From: UBA10001 sp964349095
Lineage (GTDB): Bacteria > Patescibacteriota > Patescibacteriia > Veblenbacterales > UBA10138
Direction of reading: 5' to 3'
Assembly: GCA_964349095.1 (NCBI GenBank)
Contig: CAYGFD010000011.1
Span: 1 to 19,977 of the forward strand
DNA length: 19,977 bases
Below, in pieces: positions 6,439 through 14,270 of the stretch (its first letter is position 1; each line of letters begins with the position of its first letter). The notes beneath the pieces were generated by a model that was given only the letters and a program-made list of their open reading frames with translations, had not been told where the DNA came from and did not search any database. A program made the translations under genes and the position numbers.

Positions 6439-7529
6439 GCATTAGAACAGCTTTAGCTCATGATCATTTAACTCAATTTGGTGGTGCCGAACAGGTTTTA
6501 AACGAGTTAAAGAGTGTTTTACCGGAGTCGATTCTCTATACCTTAATTTATGATCCCAAGGCATTTGGAAATCTTTTTAGCGATTGGAAAATAAAAACTT
6601 CTTTCTTACAGAATTTACCAGGTAATCCAAAACTATTTAAATGGTACTTAAGTTTGATGCCAGCAGCAGTAGAAAGTCTAGATGTAGGCGATGTTGATGT
6701 TTTAGTAAGTTCATGTTCAGCATTAATTAAAGGCATAATAACTAAGCCCGAAACCATTCATATTTCCTACTGTCATAGTCCGACTAGGTATTTATGGAGT
6801 GATACCCATCAATACACGGAAGATTTAGAGCAGCCGCGTTTTATAAAGAAATTATTGCCACTGGTTTTAACCAAGTTAAGAATTTGGGATCAACTAGCGG
6901 CCAATAGGGTTGATTATTTTTTGGCTAACTCGCATTACGTCGCGCAGCGAATAAAAAAATACTATCGACGTGATGCGCAAGTCATTTACCCACCGGTGCC
7001 AACAAAACAGTTTATTGTGTCCAAGAGCGTTGAGGATTTCTTTCTAGTGGTATCTAGATTGCGTCCGTATAAAAGAGTAGATGTGGCTATAAGAGCGTTT
7101 AATAAACTTGGTATTCCACTAAAGATTATTGGGGTTGGTGAACAATATAATGAACTTACAAAAATTGCTAAAAATAATGTCGAGTTTCTAGGCGCTGTCA
7201 CGGAAGCGGAAAAGAAGGAATATTTATCAAAAGCCAAGGCCTTAATTTTTCCTCAAGAAGAGGACTTTGGTATTACGGCGGTTGAATCATTGGCCTCTGG
7301 TCGGCCAGTTATTGCTTTCAATAAAGGAGGGTCTAGGGAGATAATTAAAGAGGGTATCAATGGTGAGTTTTTCTCTGAACAAACTTGGGAGGCGTTGGCA
7401 GATAAGGTTATTCATTTTAAACCCGAAAAATATGATATCGATCAAGTTCTGAAGTCGGCGGAGACTTTCGACTCGAAAGTTTTCTCGGAAAAAATACAAA
7501 ATTTTATTTCTGATGCTAGAAAAAAATGA
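6435..7529 (+). CDS. GT4-family glycosyltransferase 1
   Basis: 364 residues with a GT-B fold. It presumably adds a sugar from a nucleotide donor to the lipid-linked glycan on the cytoplasmic face. The N-terminal acceptor domain starts IRTALAHDHLTQFGGAEQVL, the typical Gly-rich GT4 opening. HISYCHSPTRYLW (about 113-125) matches a motif seen in WbaZ/mannosyltransferase-like GT4 proteins. The donor domain has VVSRLRPYKRVDVAIRAF and the EX7E motif intact (Glu276, Glu284 in EEDFGITAVE), then SGRPVIAFNKGGSREII. It is coupled to both neighbours by ATGA overlaps. Mannosyl transfer is a guess from motif resemblance. Confidence 0.9.
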   Translation: MSIRTALAHDHLTQFGGAEQVLNELKSVLPESILYTLIYDPKAFGNLFSDWKIKTSFLQNLPGNPKLFKWYLSLMPAAVESLDVGDVDVLVSSCSALIKGIITKPETIHISYCHSPTRYLWSDTHQYTEDLEQPRFIKKLLPLVLTKLRIWDQLAANRVDYFLANSHYVAQRIKKYYRRDAQVIYPPVPTKQFIVSKSVEDFFLVVSRLRPYKRVDVAIRAFNKLGIPLKIIGVGEQYNELTKIAKNNVEFLGAVTEAEKKEYLSKAKALIFPQEEDFGITAVESLASGRPVIAFNKGGSREIIKEGINGEFFSEQTWEALADKVIHFKPEKYDIDQVLKSAETFDSKVFSEKIQNFISDARKK

Positions 7530-8662
7530 GACTGGTCATTGATATTCGGTCCCTGCAGGATAATTATTGGACTGGGGTTTCGCAATATACTTGGAACCTC
7601 TTGAAACATATAAACAAGGTCACCTTGGAAAAACCTCTTCTTTTTACGAATTCATTTAAAATTAGATCTTTATCAAAGGACATTCAAAATTTAGGAGAAG
7701 TAAAAAATTATGGCTTGCCTAGTAGACTTGCCAATTTTCTTTGGAGGCTGGGCTTAGGCTCTACACTCGATAAAGTTTTGAAACTTCAAACTGGTGATTT
7801 GTTCTGGATGACGAATCCGCATTTTATTAGACTGGGTACGGGTGTAAAAAAAGTCCTAACGGTGCATGATTTGTCTCCAATATTATTTCCACGTTTTTTT
7901 AATTTGAAAAAAAGATTATGGTACGGTTCAGAGGTAAAAAAAATATTAGGAAATCTAGCTGACATCGATTTAATATTTTGCGTTTCGGAGTCAACTAAAA
8001 ATGATTTAATCAAGTTCAATAGCACGGCTGCTGTAAAAGCAAAAGTTGTTTATCCCGGTATTGACGATATATTTATGAGCGTCTGCGCAGCGGCCGACGT
8101 AACGGGTATAAAGCGTAAATATAATCTCCAAGAAAAATACTTGTTGATGGTCGGGAGTATTGAACCGCGAAAAAATCACATATTAGCATTAAAGGCGTTC
8201 TCAAAACTTTGTGAAGACGAAGATTTTGATCACAACTTAGTAATAGTTGGTCCGCTAGGCTGGAATTATAATCACGTTTTTAAATTCTGGAATAAGATGA
8301 AATATCGGGAAAGGATTAAGTGGCTTAAGTACGTCCCGGCTGAAGATTTAAAGGCGATTTATGCGGGCGCTGATTTATTTTTATATCCCTCACACTATGA
8401 GGGTTTTGGATTCCCGGTTTTAGAGGCTATGTCTCAAGGTATTCCAGTGGTTGCGTCTGCGGTTAGTTCATTGCCTGAAATTTGTGGACCGCACGTTGCT
8501 CTGTTAAGGCCTTGGCGAGTTGATGATTGGGTACGGGTGATAAAAGAACTATTGGGAAGTGGACGCAATGCTCAGCGTACTGAAGACTTAATCGCGCATG
8601 CCAGAAAATTTAATTGGGCTGATAGTGTAAAAAAAATGTATAATTATATAGAGAATATATGA
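7526..8662 (+). CDS. GT4-family glycosyltransferase 2
   Basis: 378 residues, GT-B fold. The N-terminus reads LVIDIRSLQDNYWTGVSQYTW (2-22), then VLTVHDLSPILFP and FCVSESTKNDLIKF, the common GT4 acceptor-domain blocks. The donor domain has LMVGSIEPRKNHILALKAF, VPAEDLKAIYAGADLFLYPS and the EX7E motif (Glu292 and Glu300 in EGFGFPVLEAM), followed by GIPVVASAVSSLPEICG. All donor-binding residues that can be read are conserved. It starts in a four-base ATGA overlap and ends in another, so expression is coupled to the rest of the operon. Donor and acceptor are unknown. Confidence 0.9.
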   Translation: MRLVIDIRSLQDNYWTGVSQYTWNLLKHINKVTLEKPLLFTNSFKIRSLSKDIQNLGEVKNYGLPSRLANFLWRLGLGSTLDKVLKLQTGDLFWMTNPHFIRLGTGVKKVLTVHDLSPILFPRFFNLKKRLWYGSEVKKILGNLADIDLIFCVSESTKNDLIKFNSTAAVKAKVVYPGIDDIFMSVCAAADVTGIKRKYNLQEKYLLMVGSIEPRKNHILALKAFSKLCEDEDFDHNLVIVGPLGWNYNHVFKFWNKMKYRERIKWLKYVPAEDLKAIYAGADLFLYPSHYEGFGFPVLEAMSQGIPVVASAVSSLPEICGPHVALLRPWRVDDWVRVIKELLGSGRNAQRTEDLIAHARKFNWADSVKKMYNYIENI

Positions 8663-9720
8663 AAATAGGATTTGACGCTCGCCTTTACGGCCCATTTCAT
8701 CGTGGCATTGGTAAATATACGGAACTTTTATTAGGGGAGTTATATAAAAAATGTCCTGATGATTTGGTTATATTTGGCGATCAGTCACTGCAAGCTACTT
8801 TTCCACGCGCCCGAGTGGTTCCTGTATCTTTTCGAGCATACTCGATTGCAGAACAAATGTTTTTTGGCAAAATACTGAAACAGGAAAATTGTGATATATA
8901 TTACTTCCCGCACTTTAATGTTCCTTTTTTATTTTCCAGACCCTTCGTAGTTACAATTCATGATTTAATTATTCATGAGTTTCCAAATGAAAGAGCGACT
9001 ACTTTGCCAGCAGTAATTTATAGAATTAAACTACTGTTGTATTTTTTTGTCTTAAGACGGGTGATAAAAAGAGCAAAAAAAATTATTGCGGTCAGCAACA
9101 CCACGCAGGGGGTAATTTTGAAATATTATCCCGAAGTAAAGTCTAAGATCCAAGTTGTTTACGAGGGTCCAACCTTGATTGATAAATTTGCAAAAAAAGT
9201 TGATATTAGCGGTAAATATTTTCTCTATGTAGGAGCCGCTTATCCGCATAAAAACCTGGAGCGGCTGTTACAATCTTTTATTGAGGTTGCTGACAGTGAT
9301 ACAAAGTTGGTACTGGTTGGCCGTAAGGATTTTTTCTATAACCGGCTCGAGTCTGAGTTTGGTAAAAATATAAATGTAATTTTTTATGGCGGGGTTGATA
9401 GCGAGACGCTTGCCAGTTTATATATGAACGCAATTGTCTATATCTCACCAGGGTTGCAGGAGGGGTTTAACTTGAACGCTTTGGACGCATTAGTTTTTAA
9501 TAAGCCAGTTATAGTGTCTGACATAGAGGTAAACCATGAAATTATTGGAGCATATGGAAATTATTTTAATCCTTTAGATAAAGCATCGCTGTGTCGACTT
9601 TTAAGAAACTTTTTGGAAAATAACGAAAAAATGGACGAAATATTGGCAAAAAATATTTTGTCTAAATTTAGTTGGGAAAAAACAGCTTCTGATATTCTCA
9701 AAATACTTTCAGAGGCTTGA
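8659..9720 (+). CDS. GT4-family glycosyltransferase 3
   Basis: 353 residues, GT-B fold, clearly related to the preceding gene. Blocks in order: IGFDARLYGPFHRGIGKYTE (3-22), YYFPHFNVPF, VTIHDLIIHEFP, KKIIAVSNTTQGVI, FLYVGAAYPHKNLERLLQSF (donor-domain start), then EGFNLNALDAL at about 268-278. The second acid of the GT4 EX7E motif is Asp276 instead of Glu, a substitution not shared by the other two transferases here. It follows its neighbour in a four-base overlap. Thirty-nine bases separate it from the DUF4012 gene, which has its own ribosome site. The sugar added is unknown. Confidence 0.88.
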   Translation: MKIGFDARLYGPFHRGIGKYTELLLGELYKKCPDDLVIFGDQSLQATFPRARVVPVSFRAYSIAEQMFFGKILKQENCDIYYFPHFNVPFLFSRPFVVTIHDLIIHEFPNERATTLPAVIYRIKLLLYFFVLRRVIKRAKKIIAVSNTTQGVILKYYPEVKSKIQVVYEGPTLIDKFAKKVDISGKYFLYVGAAYPHKNLERLLQSFIEVADSDTKLVLVGRKDFFYNRLESEFGKNINVIFYGGVDSETLASLYMNAIVYISPGLQEGFNLNALDALVFNKPVIVSDIEVNHEIIGAYGNYFNPLDKASLCRLLRNFLENNEKMDEILAKNILSKFSWEKTASDILKILSEA

Positions 9721-9746
9721 TGATGATTGGGTTTGGCTTTACAATA

Positions 9747-9752
9747 AAGGAG
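9747..9752 (+). promoter_or_regulatory. Shine-Dalgarno site of the DUF4012 gene
   Basis: AAGGAG, seven bases before the ATG at 9760. It is the clearest ribosome site in the glycan operon, whose other internal genes rely on ATGA coupling, and it fixes the start of the DUF4012 protein. Confidence 0.75.
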
Positions 9753-9759
9753 AAGAGAC

Positions 9760-12228
9760 ATGACAAATCAAGACAAAGTCAAAACAGATAAATGGTTAAA
9801 AGTTAAGGTAAATACTGACGCCCCTAAAAAAGTATCTCGCGGACGTCATAATTTATCGCGTCACGTTTTGAATTTACGCGAAACAAAATCCGCGGTAATC
9901 GTACAGCCAGTAAAGTTAGGCGCGCCCCGGGTAACGATTCCTGAACCACTGCGATTTAACTTGAGACTAAATTTACTTAATCCCGTTTCGAGTATTTTTT
10001 ATATACCTTGGTGGCGGTTGGAGAGAAGGTGGCCGGTTGTTAGGGGGTTAACTATAAATTTTATCTTGGAAATTATTTACCGCCTGTTTTATTTTAGCGT
10101 GCGGTCAGTTGCGATGTTTTATTATCGCGTATTTGTTTATTGTAAGGCGTTAGCGAGGGAGGTAATTGAAGATGTGGCAAACTTTGTTGGTCTATTAGCG
10201 ACCGTTTTATCACTCAACCTTTATAAAAGGAAGAACGACGTGCAAGTGATGTTGCCTGGCTTTGGTCAGGTTATGTTATTTTTGATTTTACTGTTGGCAT
10301 TAATTACGCCCATAAAATGGTTTGATTTAAAAAATTCCGTCTCCAATCACAAGGATCAAATATTGAGTTATGCGCAAGCGGCTATGGACCAGTTTAGTTT
10401 AGCCAGTGAAAAGTTGTTTATTGCAGACTATGAAAACGCGTTTGCGGATTTTAGCGCCGCTAATATTTCGCTCGCCAAGGCACAATTGAAAATTGATCAA
10501 ATCAATAATGAGTTAGCTGGGCTGGTGTACAGACTGCCGGTTATTTCCGATAAAGTAGACTCGGCTCAAAAGGTAATTGAGGCAGCTCGACTACTCGCCG
10601 ACAGTGGTGAGACGTTAACAATTACATTATCATCTTTTCCCGAAGTTACTGAAATTGAAAATATGAATTTAGGGGCCAATGTTAGACAGCTTAAAGACGC
10701 TGTTGATAGTGTTTTGCCAAAATTAAATGCGGCGCAAACATCATTGGCTGAGGCTGATTTAAGTGGGGTAGATACCTTGATGATAGGTAATGACTGGAAT
10801 TCAATTCGTAATCGAATGAATGATTTAGTTCTAGTCTTTACACAAACATCCAAAGTGTTGGATGTAATGGTAGATATGATACCCGTCCAAGGAAACAGGC
10901 GTTACTTACTGGTTTTTCAGAATAACTCAGAGTTAAGGCCCACGGGTGGATTCATGGGCAGCTTAGCTTTTCTAGATTTTATTGATGGTAAATTGCAAAA
11001 AATGGAAATCCCTGGTGGGGGACCGTATGACTTTCAAGGTCAATTAGTGCCAAAAATAAATCCGCCCCAACCACTGACATTAATAAATTCGCTATGGCAA
11101 CTGCAAGACGCTAATTGGTTTTTTGATTTTCCAAGTTCTGCTGAAAAAATTAATTGGTTCTTAGAAAATAGTGGTGCTGACAAAGTTGATGGCATAATAG
11201 CCGTTAATCCCGACCTAGTGCTGGATTTACTAAAAATTACCGGCCCTATTAATTTACCTGAATACAATAAGGTAATCACGTCCGAAAACTTTATCAGAGA
11301 AACTCAAGAAGCCGTTGAGCTAGAATACGATCGGGTCGCCAATCGTCCCAAACAGTTTATTGCTGATTTAGCGCCAGTCATTTTAGATAAAATGTTAGCA
11401 TCTAAAACAACCGACCAATTAAAAATACTCGGACAAGTGGTAAATTTATTAAATACCAAAAGCATTCAAATGTATTTTAGCGGTGAACAATACCAAGCCA
11501 AGGTAAAGGAGCTGGGTTGGGCCGGTGATGTTAAAACTGGGTTTTACGATTATTTGGCAATTGTCAGAACAAATATTGGTGGCGGAAAAAGTGACTTAGT
11601 CACCTACGATAAAGTAAAACAGGAAGTAAATATTAGTGAGTCAGGTAAAGTTTCTGAAAAAGTTTACTTAACGCGTGAACATCGGGGAGATCCTTTCGAC
11701 ATCTTTTTTAAGAGGGATAATATTTCTTGGATTAGGTTTTATGTTCCTAGTGGCGCAAAACTGGTTAGCGCCTCTGGTTTTGCAGATATGTCGAATTACG
11801 TATTTAAACCCAGTCATTTAAATTCTCAGGACGACGTTTATTTAAAGACAAAAGAAGAGAGGATTATTGGCGGCGATCAATTAGGGGTGGTTGAGACGAG
11901 CGAGTTTGGCAAGACGGTTTTTGCAGGCTGGATGGATGTACCACCAGGTGAATCCAGAACAATTACCGTCGAGTATGAACTGCCAGACGCGCTCCCAATG
12001 CTTGATAATAATAGTAATTCATTTCATTATGATTCTTATTATCAACAACAATCGGGCGTTAAACCTCTTGATTTTGCCGCCACTATCAATTTACCTGATA
12101 ATTTAATTTTGCGTTGGCAAGAGTCATCGGGCAAAGTCTCTGTTTTACCCAATTCAATTAATTTTACTGATGACTGGGAAAACGACGAATTTTTAGGCTT
12201 GATACTCAGTGGGCCTTTAAACAAATAA
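9760..12228 (+). CDS. DUF4012 domain membrane protein
   Basis: 822 residues. A basic N-terminal tail (1-90) is followed by hydrophobic stretches (about 99-122 and 139-153) and a strong membrane segment (about 168-186, FGQVMLFLILLLALITPIKW). A long helical, probably coiled region (about 190-370) comes next, then the DUF4012 domain. I recognise that domain from YLLVFQNNSELRPTGGFMGS (about 380-400), the FPSSAEKINWFLENSG block and DGIIAVNPDLVLDLLKITGP. The C-terminal ~250 residues look beta-rich and extracytoplasmic. Biochemical function is not established as far as I know; the domain recurs beside glycosyltransferases and wall-polymer genes. As last gene of this operon, with a large outward-facing part, it may attach, polymerise or organise the glycan. 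That is inference from position, not from catalytic motifs. Confidence 0.85.
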   Translation: MTNQDKVKTDKWLKVKVNTDAPKKVSRGRHNLSRHVLNLRETKSAVIVQPVKLGAPRVTIPEPLRFNLRLNLLNPVSSIFYIPWWRLERRWPVVRGLTINFILEIIYRLFYFSVRSVAMFYYRVFVYCKALAREVIEDVANFVGLLATVLSLNLYKRKNDVQVMLPGFGQVMLFLILLLALITPIKWFDLKNSVSNHKDQILSYAQAAMDQFSLASEKLFIADYENAFADFSAANISLAKAQLKIDQINNELAGLVYRLPVISDKVDSAQKVIEAARLLADSGETLTITLSSFPEVTEIENMNLGANVRQLKDAVDSVLPKLNAAQTSLAEADLSGVDTLMIGNDWNSIRNRMNDLVLVFTQTSKVLDVMVDMIPVQGNRRYLLVFQNNSELRPTGGFMGSLAFLDFIDGKLQKMEIPGGGPYDFQGQLVPKINPPQPLTLINSLWQLQDANWFFDFPSSAEKINWFLENSGADKVDGIIAVNPDLVLDLLKITGPINLPEYNKVITSENFIRETQEAVELEYDRVANRPKQFIADLAPVILDKMLASKTTDQLKILGQVVNLLNTKSIQMYFSGEQYQAKVKELGWAGDVKTGFYDYLAIVRTNIGGGKSDLVTYDKVKQEVNISESGKVSEKVYLTREHRGDPFDIFFKRDNISWIRFYVPSGAKLVSASGFADMSNYVFKPSHLNSQDDVYLKTKEERIIGGDQLGVVETSEFGKTVFAGWMDVPPGESRTITVEYELPDALPMLDNNSNSFHYDSYYQQQSGVKPLDFAATINLPDNLILRWQESSGKVSVLPNSINFTDDWENDEFLGLILSGPLNK

Positions 12229-12233
12229 CAATC

Positions 12234-12262
12234 TTGACAAATTGACCAAAAAGGTCTATTCT
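12234..12262 (+). promoter_or_regulatory. Strong promoter of the structured RNA upstream of murJ
   Basis: TTGACA (12234-12239), 17-base spacer, TATTCT (12257-12262), six bases after the DUF4012 stop. Predicted +1 at about 12269, some 400 bases before murJ. The spacer contains an inverted repeat GACC-AAAAA-GGTC (12244-12256) that could be an operator. Confidence 0.7.
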
Positions 12263-12268
12263 GTAATG

Positions 12269-12640
12269 TGTTTCATTTAAAATTTGATTAAAGATAGCGA
12301 ACTGGGGTTACAGAGAAATGATAGCGAAGCATTACGATAACAGTATTCAAATTATTGTTATTGTAAGCCAGCTTGCTTGGACACCACTTTTAGTAGGTCA
12401 ATTCAAGCCTTTCTCAAACCCCAATTCGCTCTCTTTAGTGAGTGTAACAACAGGCTACCAAACTAGCGGTTGCACAAGCTAACAAGATTCATAATCCCTA
12501 CAATTGGGCTTGCGCCATAAGGCGCAAGAAACTCTCTTCTCTTTTGTTCCGCAATCGGACAAAGATATTGAATCAAGTTCCTTAAGTGTAGGCTGCTGGT
12601 TGGTAGCCTGTTGTTATTATTCTCGGCTTTATTTTTTTTT
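12269..12640 (+). ncRNA. Unrecognised two-domain structured RNA (stand-alone RNA or murJ leader)
   Basis: This fills most of the 443-base gap between the DUF4012 gene and murJ. Domain I (12288-12438) is closed by stacked helices: TTAAAGA with TCTTTAG, AGCGAA (12296-12301) with TTCGCT (12425-12430), TGGGGTT (12303-12309) with AACCCCA (12417-12423), and GAGAAA with TTTCTC. It holds a 14-bp hairpin, 12332-12345 with 12353-12366. Domain II (12446-12615) is closed by a perfect 16-bp helix, AACAACAGGCTACCAA with TTGGTAGCCTGTTGTT. Inside are GATTCA (12486-12491) with TGAATC (12569-12574), CTTGCGCC-ATAA-GGCGCAAG (12509-12528) and a bulged hairpin at 12543-12563. A U-rich tract follows (nine T at 12632-12640). 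I see no features of tmRNA, SRP RNA or RNase P RNA. Domain I has a rod-like outline reminiscent of 6S RNA, without firm motifs. That this is a real structured RNA is well supported; identity is unknown. Confidence 0.7.
12590..12640 (+). terminator. Possible terminator hairpin at the end of the structured RNA
   Basis: AGGCTGC (12590-12596), six-base loop, GTAGCCT (12603-12609), followed by the T-rich GTTGTTATTATT and, 20 bases on, nine T in a row. The same GTAGCCT strand is part of the long-range 16-bp helix closing domain II, so the two foldings exclude each other. It ends either a free RNA or an attenuated murJ transcript. Confidence 0.5.
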
Positions 12641-12671
12641 CAAAAAAGGGTAATATTTCTCTATAAATTCT

Positions 12672-14270
12672 ATGACCGCGAAAGATGATTCGGGCTCAAA
12701 TTTAGGAATGAGTGTAATAAGTAAGGGCGCTTTTATCATTGCGCTTTTTTCGATTATCTCTCGGTTGTTTGGATTGCTTAGAGATAGACTACTATCTAGT
12801 ACTTTTGGTGCCGGCGATATATTGGACGCCTACTACGCGGCTTTCCGTCTGCCAGATTTTATTTTCAATATCTTAGTGCTGGGCGGGTTGGCATCGGCGT
12901 TTATTCCAGTAATTATAGAATCACGCACCAAAGGAGGCGAGGCTGAGTCTTGGCGTGTGACCAATACAGTCTTCAACACCTTAGTGGTAATGCTGATGAT
13001 CTTATCACTCATCGGTATATTTTTTGCTTCAACGTTAATTCCCTTAATCACACCGGGTTTTAGTTCTGAGAAATTAAAATTAACAGTTGACCTGTCACGA
13101 ATAATGTTGGCTGCGATTGTATTTTTTGGCGCGAGCAATGTTTTTAGTAGCGTCCTAAACTCGTATAAAAGATTTTTTAGTCCGAGTCTAGCGCCAGTCA
13201 TGTACAATCTGGGAATAATTCTTGGTATTTTGGTTTTAGTCCCACAATTTGGTTTAATTGGTTTGGCTTGGGGTGTTTTAATAGGCAGTATTATCCACAT
13301 GCTGGTGCAAATTAAGGCGGTAGTGAGCTCTGGCTGGCGCCCGGCTTTTGTTTGGGAGTGGAGTAATGCTTATGTAAAAAAAATAGTTCGTTTGGTACTG
13401 CCTAGGACTTTTGGCCTCGCCATATATTCATTTAATCAGCTAGTCATGACTTATTTTGCGTCCAATTTAGTTGCCGGTAGTTTGGCGGCTTACAGTTTAG
13501 CGGTCAATCTACAAAATTTTCCAATAAATGTTTTCGGCGTCTCTCTGGCCACCGCCGCCTTTCCATTATTAAGCGAGGCTTGGTCTGAAAATAATCATGA
13601 TAAGTTGAGTTCACATTTTGAAAATTCTTTTAAAAGAATTCTTTTCTTTGTTATTCCCTTGGGTGTGTTTTTTTTAATTTTAAGAGCGCAAATTATTCGT
13701 CTTATTTTAGGTGCCGGTGCTTTTGATTGGAATGATACAATACGCACCGCCAACGTGTTTGGTTTATTAGCCATCTCATTGATCGCTGAAAGTCTACTAC
13801 CACTAGTGGCGAGGACTTTTTACGCCCTACAGGACACTAAGACGCCGGTCCTAGTGAGCACTTTAACGCTTTTCATAAATACAGCGCTGGCATTTCCACT
13901 AACTAAATATTACGGTTTGATGGGATTAACCGTCTCGTTTGTCGTGGCGGCAATTTTAAATTTTATAATATTGATTACCTTTTTAGGTAGTCGCTTACAC
14001 AATCTAAAAGTTGCAGATCTAATTAGAAGCATCAGCAAAATAACATTATCTGCTATTTTAGCGGGATCTATATGTTATACCATGTTACACTTAGTGGCAC
14101 CGCACGTTGATATGCAAACATTTGTGGGTGTATTTATTCAAGGATTTTCAGCTGGGTTGATGGGTCTGCTTACCTATATTGTGGTTACTTTGTTTCTTAA
14201 AGTTGAGGAGGTGTCTTTTGTTCTTAATTGGTCAAGAGTATTGTGGGGCAAGATAAAATTATGGACGTAA
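12672..14270 (+). CDS. murJ: MurJ-type lipid II flippase (MOP superfamily)
   Basis: 532 residues, usual MurJ length, almost entirely hydrophobic with about 14 membrane segments. MurJ moves lipid-linked peptidoglycan precursor across the cytoplasmic membrane. The N-terminal signature is clear: SRLFGLLRDRLLSSTFGAG followed by DAYYAAFRLPDFIFN (family RDxxxAxxFGxGxxxDAFxxAFxxPNxxR), and FGLLAISLIAESLLPLVARTFYAL plus DTKTPV match the later conserved region. Start at 12672, with no Shine-Dalgarno site; a weak TAATAT (12651-12656) might give a nine-base leader. The preceding 400 bases are the structured RNA. Its stop overlaps lepA by ten bases. Because the upstream glycan operon has no flippase of its own, this protein might also export that glycan, but the motifs favour MurJ. 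Confidence 0.9.
   Translation: MTAKDDSGSNLGMSVISKGAFIIALFSIISRLFGLLRDRLLSSTFGAGDILDAYYAAFRLPDFIFNILVLGGLASAFIPVIIESRTKGGEAESWRVTNTVFNTLVVMLMILSLIGIFFASTLIPLITPGFSSEKLKLTVDLSRIMLAAIVFFGASNVFSSVLNSYKRFFSPSLAPVMYNLGIILGILVLVPQFGLIGLAWGVLIGSIIHMLVQIKAVVSSGWRPAFVWEWSNAYVKKIVRLVLPRTFGLAIYSFNQLVMTYFASNLVAGSLAAYSLAVNLQNFPINVFGVSLATAAFPLLSEAWSENNHDKLSSHFENSFKRILFFVIPLGVFFLILRAQIIRLILGAGAFDWNDTIRTANVFGLLAISLIAESLLPLVARTFYALQDTKTPVLVSTLTLFINTALAFPLTKYYGLMGLTVSFVVAAILNFIILITFLGSRLHNLKVADLIRSISKITLSAILAGSICYTMLHLVAPHVDMQTFVGVFIQGFSAGLMGLLTYIVVTLFLKVEEVSFVLNWSRVLWGKIKLWT

Noticed and set aside
6435..9720. Possible use of TGA as a glycine codon (as in Gracilibacteria and Absconditabacteria)
   Set aside because: TGA ends several genes exactly at ATGA overlaps, and no conserved glycine position is encoded by TGA.
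12318..12482. 54-codon plus-strand frame inside the structured RNA
   Set aside because: No Shine-Dalgarno site, no recognisable product, and it runs through the strands of several strong RNA helices, which explain the sequence better. A leader peptide cannot be fully excluded.
12269..12640. tmRNA (including a permuted form) as identity of the structured RNA
   Set aside because: No tRNA-like acceptor and T-arm (no GGTTCGA-type T-loop), no CCA end and no tag-like reading frame.
14228..14260. Upstream ATG extending lepA by 11 residues
   Set aside because: The extra residues are not part of the conserved EF4 N-terminus and lie deeper in murJ; ATG 14261 matches the family start.
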